Below are positions 63,824 to 64,000 of a stretch of DNA of 64,000 bases, piece after piece. Each line of letters begins with the position of its first letter. Positions within the stretch are counted from its first letter, which is position 1. The stretch is from NCBI GenBank assembly GCA_013314775.1, contig JABUFB010000012.1, forward strand, positions 62,001-126,000, read 5' to 3'. The translations under genes and the position numbers were made by a program. The notes under the pieces were generated by a model, which was not told the DNA's origin, did no database searches, and worked only from the letters and a program-made list of their open reading frames with translations. This DNA is from Armatimonadota bacterium. GTDB taxonomy: Bacteria; Armatimonadota; Zipacnadia; Zipacnadales; JABUFB01.

Positions 63824-64000
63824 TTACCAATTCGGATCATTTCGGTGCGTGTTGCGGAAAGTGCCGGGAGCCATGTCCGTAGCTTGGCGGAAGGACCGTG
63901 TAAAATGGGCCGGATATGCAAAGCCGACAAGCCTGGCGACCTCGGAGACGGGCAGATCGGTGCATGCCAGGAGTTGCCGGGCCTGTTCCATGCGCCGGGC
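63824..64000 (-). CDS. C-terminal end of an AraC-family regulator (cut by window edge)
   Basis: The minus strand is open from the right edge to TAA at 63824-63826, giving 58 residues without a start. The residues RRMEQARQLLACTDLPVSEV, then ARLVGFAYPAHFTRSFRQ are the paired helix-turn-helix of AraC regulators, ending shortly after APGTFR. It lies upstream of the URO-D-like operon on the same strand, about 100 bases away, and may control it in response to a sugar. The sensing domain lies outside the window. Confidence 0.85.
   Translation of the reverse strand, partial: ARRMEQARQLLACTDLPVSEVARLVGFAYPAHFTRSFRQATDMAPGTFRNTHRNDPNW

Overview
This is a 64 kb stretch of high-GC bacterial chromosome, densely packed with genes for secreted and cytoplasmic carbohydrate-active proteins. 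GGAGG-type ribosome binding sites precede most genes, and TTG or GTG starts decide several. The protein families (glycoside hydrolases 2, 3, 38, GH42-like and GH99-like, heparinase II/III, DUF4832, a DUF4091 relic, ceramidase-like proteins, creatininase, URO-D-like proteins, a sulfatase-like hydrolase) suggest an uncultured heterotroph of the Armatimonadota or Planctomycetota type. That placement is inferred from gene content; there is no rRNA, tRNA or housekeeping marker here to fix it. No CRISPR array, transposase, tRNA or SusCD/TonB uptake pair was seen.

Left part (1-13.5 kb): the tail of an unknown gene, a baeRF-family protein, two ceramidase-like enzymes flanking a secreted GH3 beta-glycosidase (with PA14 and discoidin domains), and two large secreted proteins on the minus strand. 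Then comes a DUF4091 gene relic and a plus-strand run (14.0-22.7 kb): epimerase, six-hairpin glycosidase, EamA transporter, a frameshifted gene, a C45 acyltransferase/peptidase and a secreted beta-helix protein. A decayed interval (22.7-23.4 kb) separates this run from a DUF4832 protein, a creatininase-like enzyme and a heparinase-like lyase.

Middle part (28.3-50.7 kb): a REP-like palindromic element, then a plus-strand series of a phosphodiester glycosidase, a GH42-like and a GH99-like protein. Next is an internally deleted pseudogene, a giant GH2-like protein closely followed by a GH38 alpha-mannosidase-like gene, a LamG protein, a CocE-type esterase overlapping a beta-lactamase-fold hydrolase, and a very large LamG-containing protein split by one frameshift.

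Right part (50.8-64 kb): a two-gene ABC importer operon of unusual design. One protein fuses a solute-binding domain (with an inserted zinc-ribbon-like motif) to a MalF-type permease. The other is a MalG-type permease with about 390 extra periplasmic residues containing three repeats. No ATPase gene lies nearby. Then follow a nucleoside hydrolase, a sulfatase-fold enzyme lacking the formylglycine motif, a BglII/BstYI-type restriction-modification pair, a sugar isomerase, a cytoplasmic six-hairpin protein coupled to a URO-D-like protein, and the end of an AraC regulator.

Together the genes describe depolymerisation of complex glycans outside the cytoplasm, import of oligosaccharides by ABC and EamA-type carriers, and cytoplasmic trimming and isomerisation. 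The several gene relics show that this gene set is being gained and lost actively.
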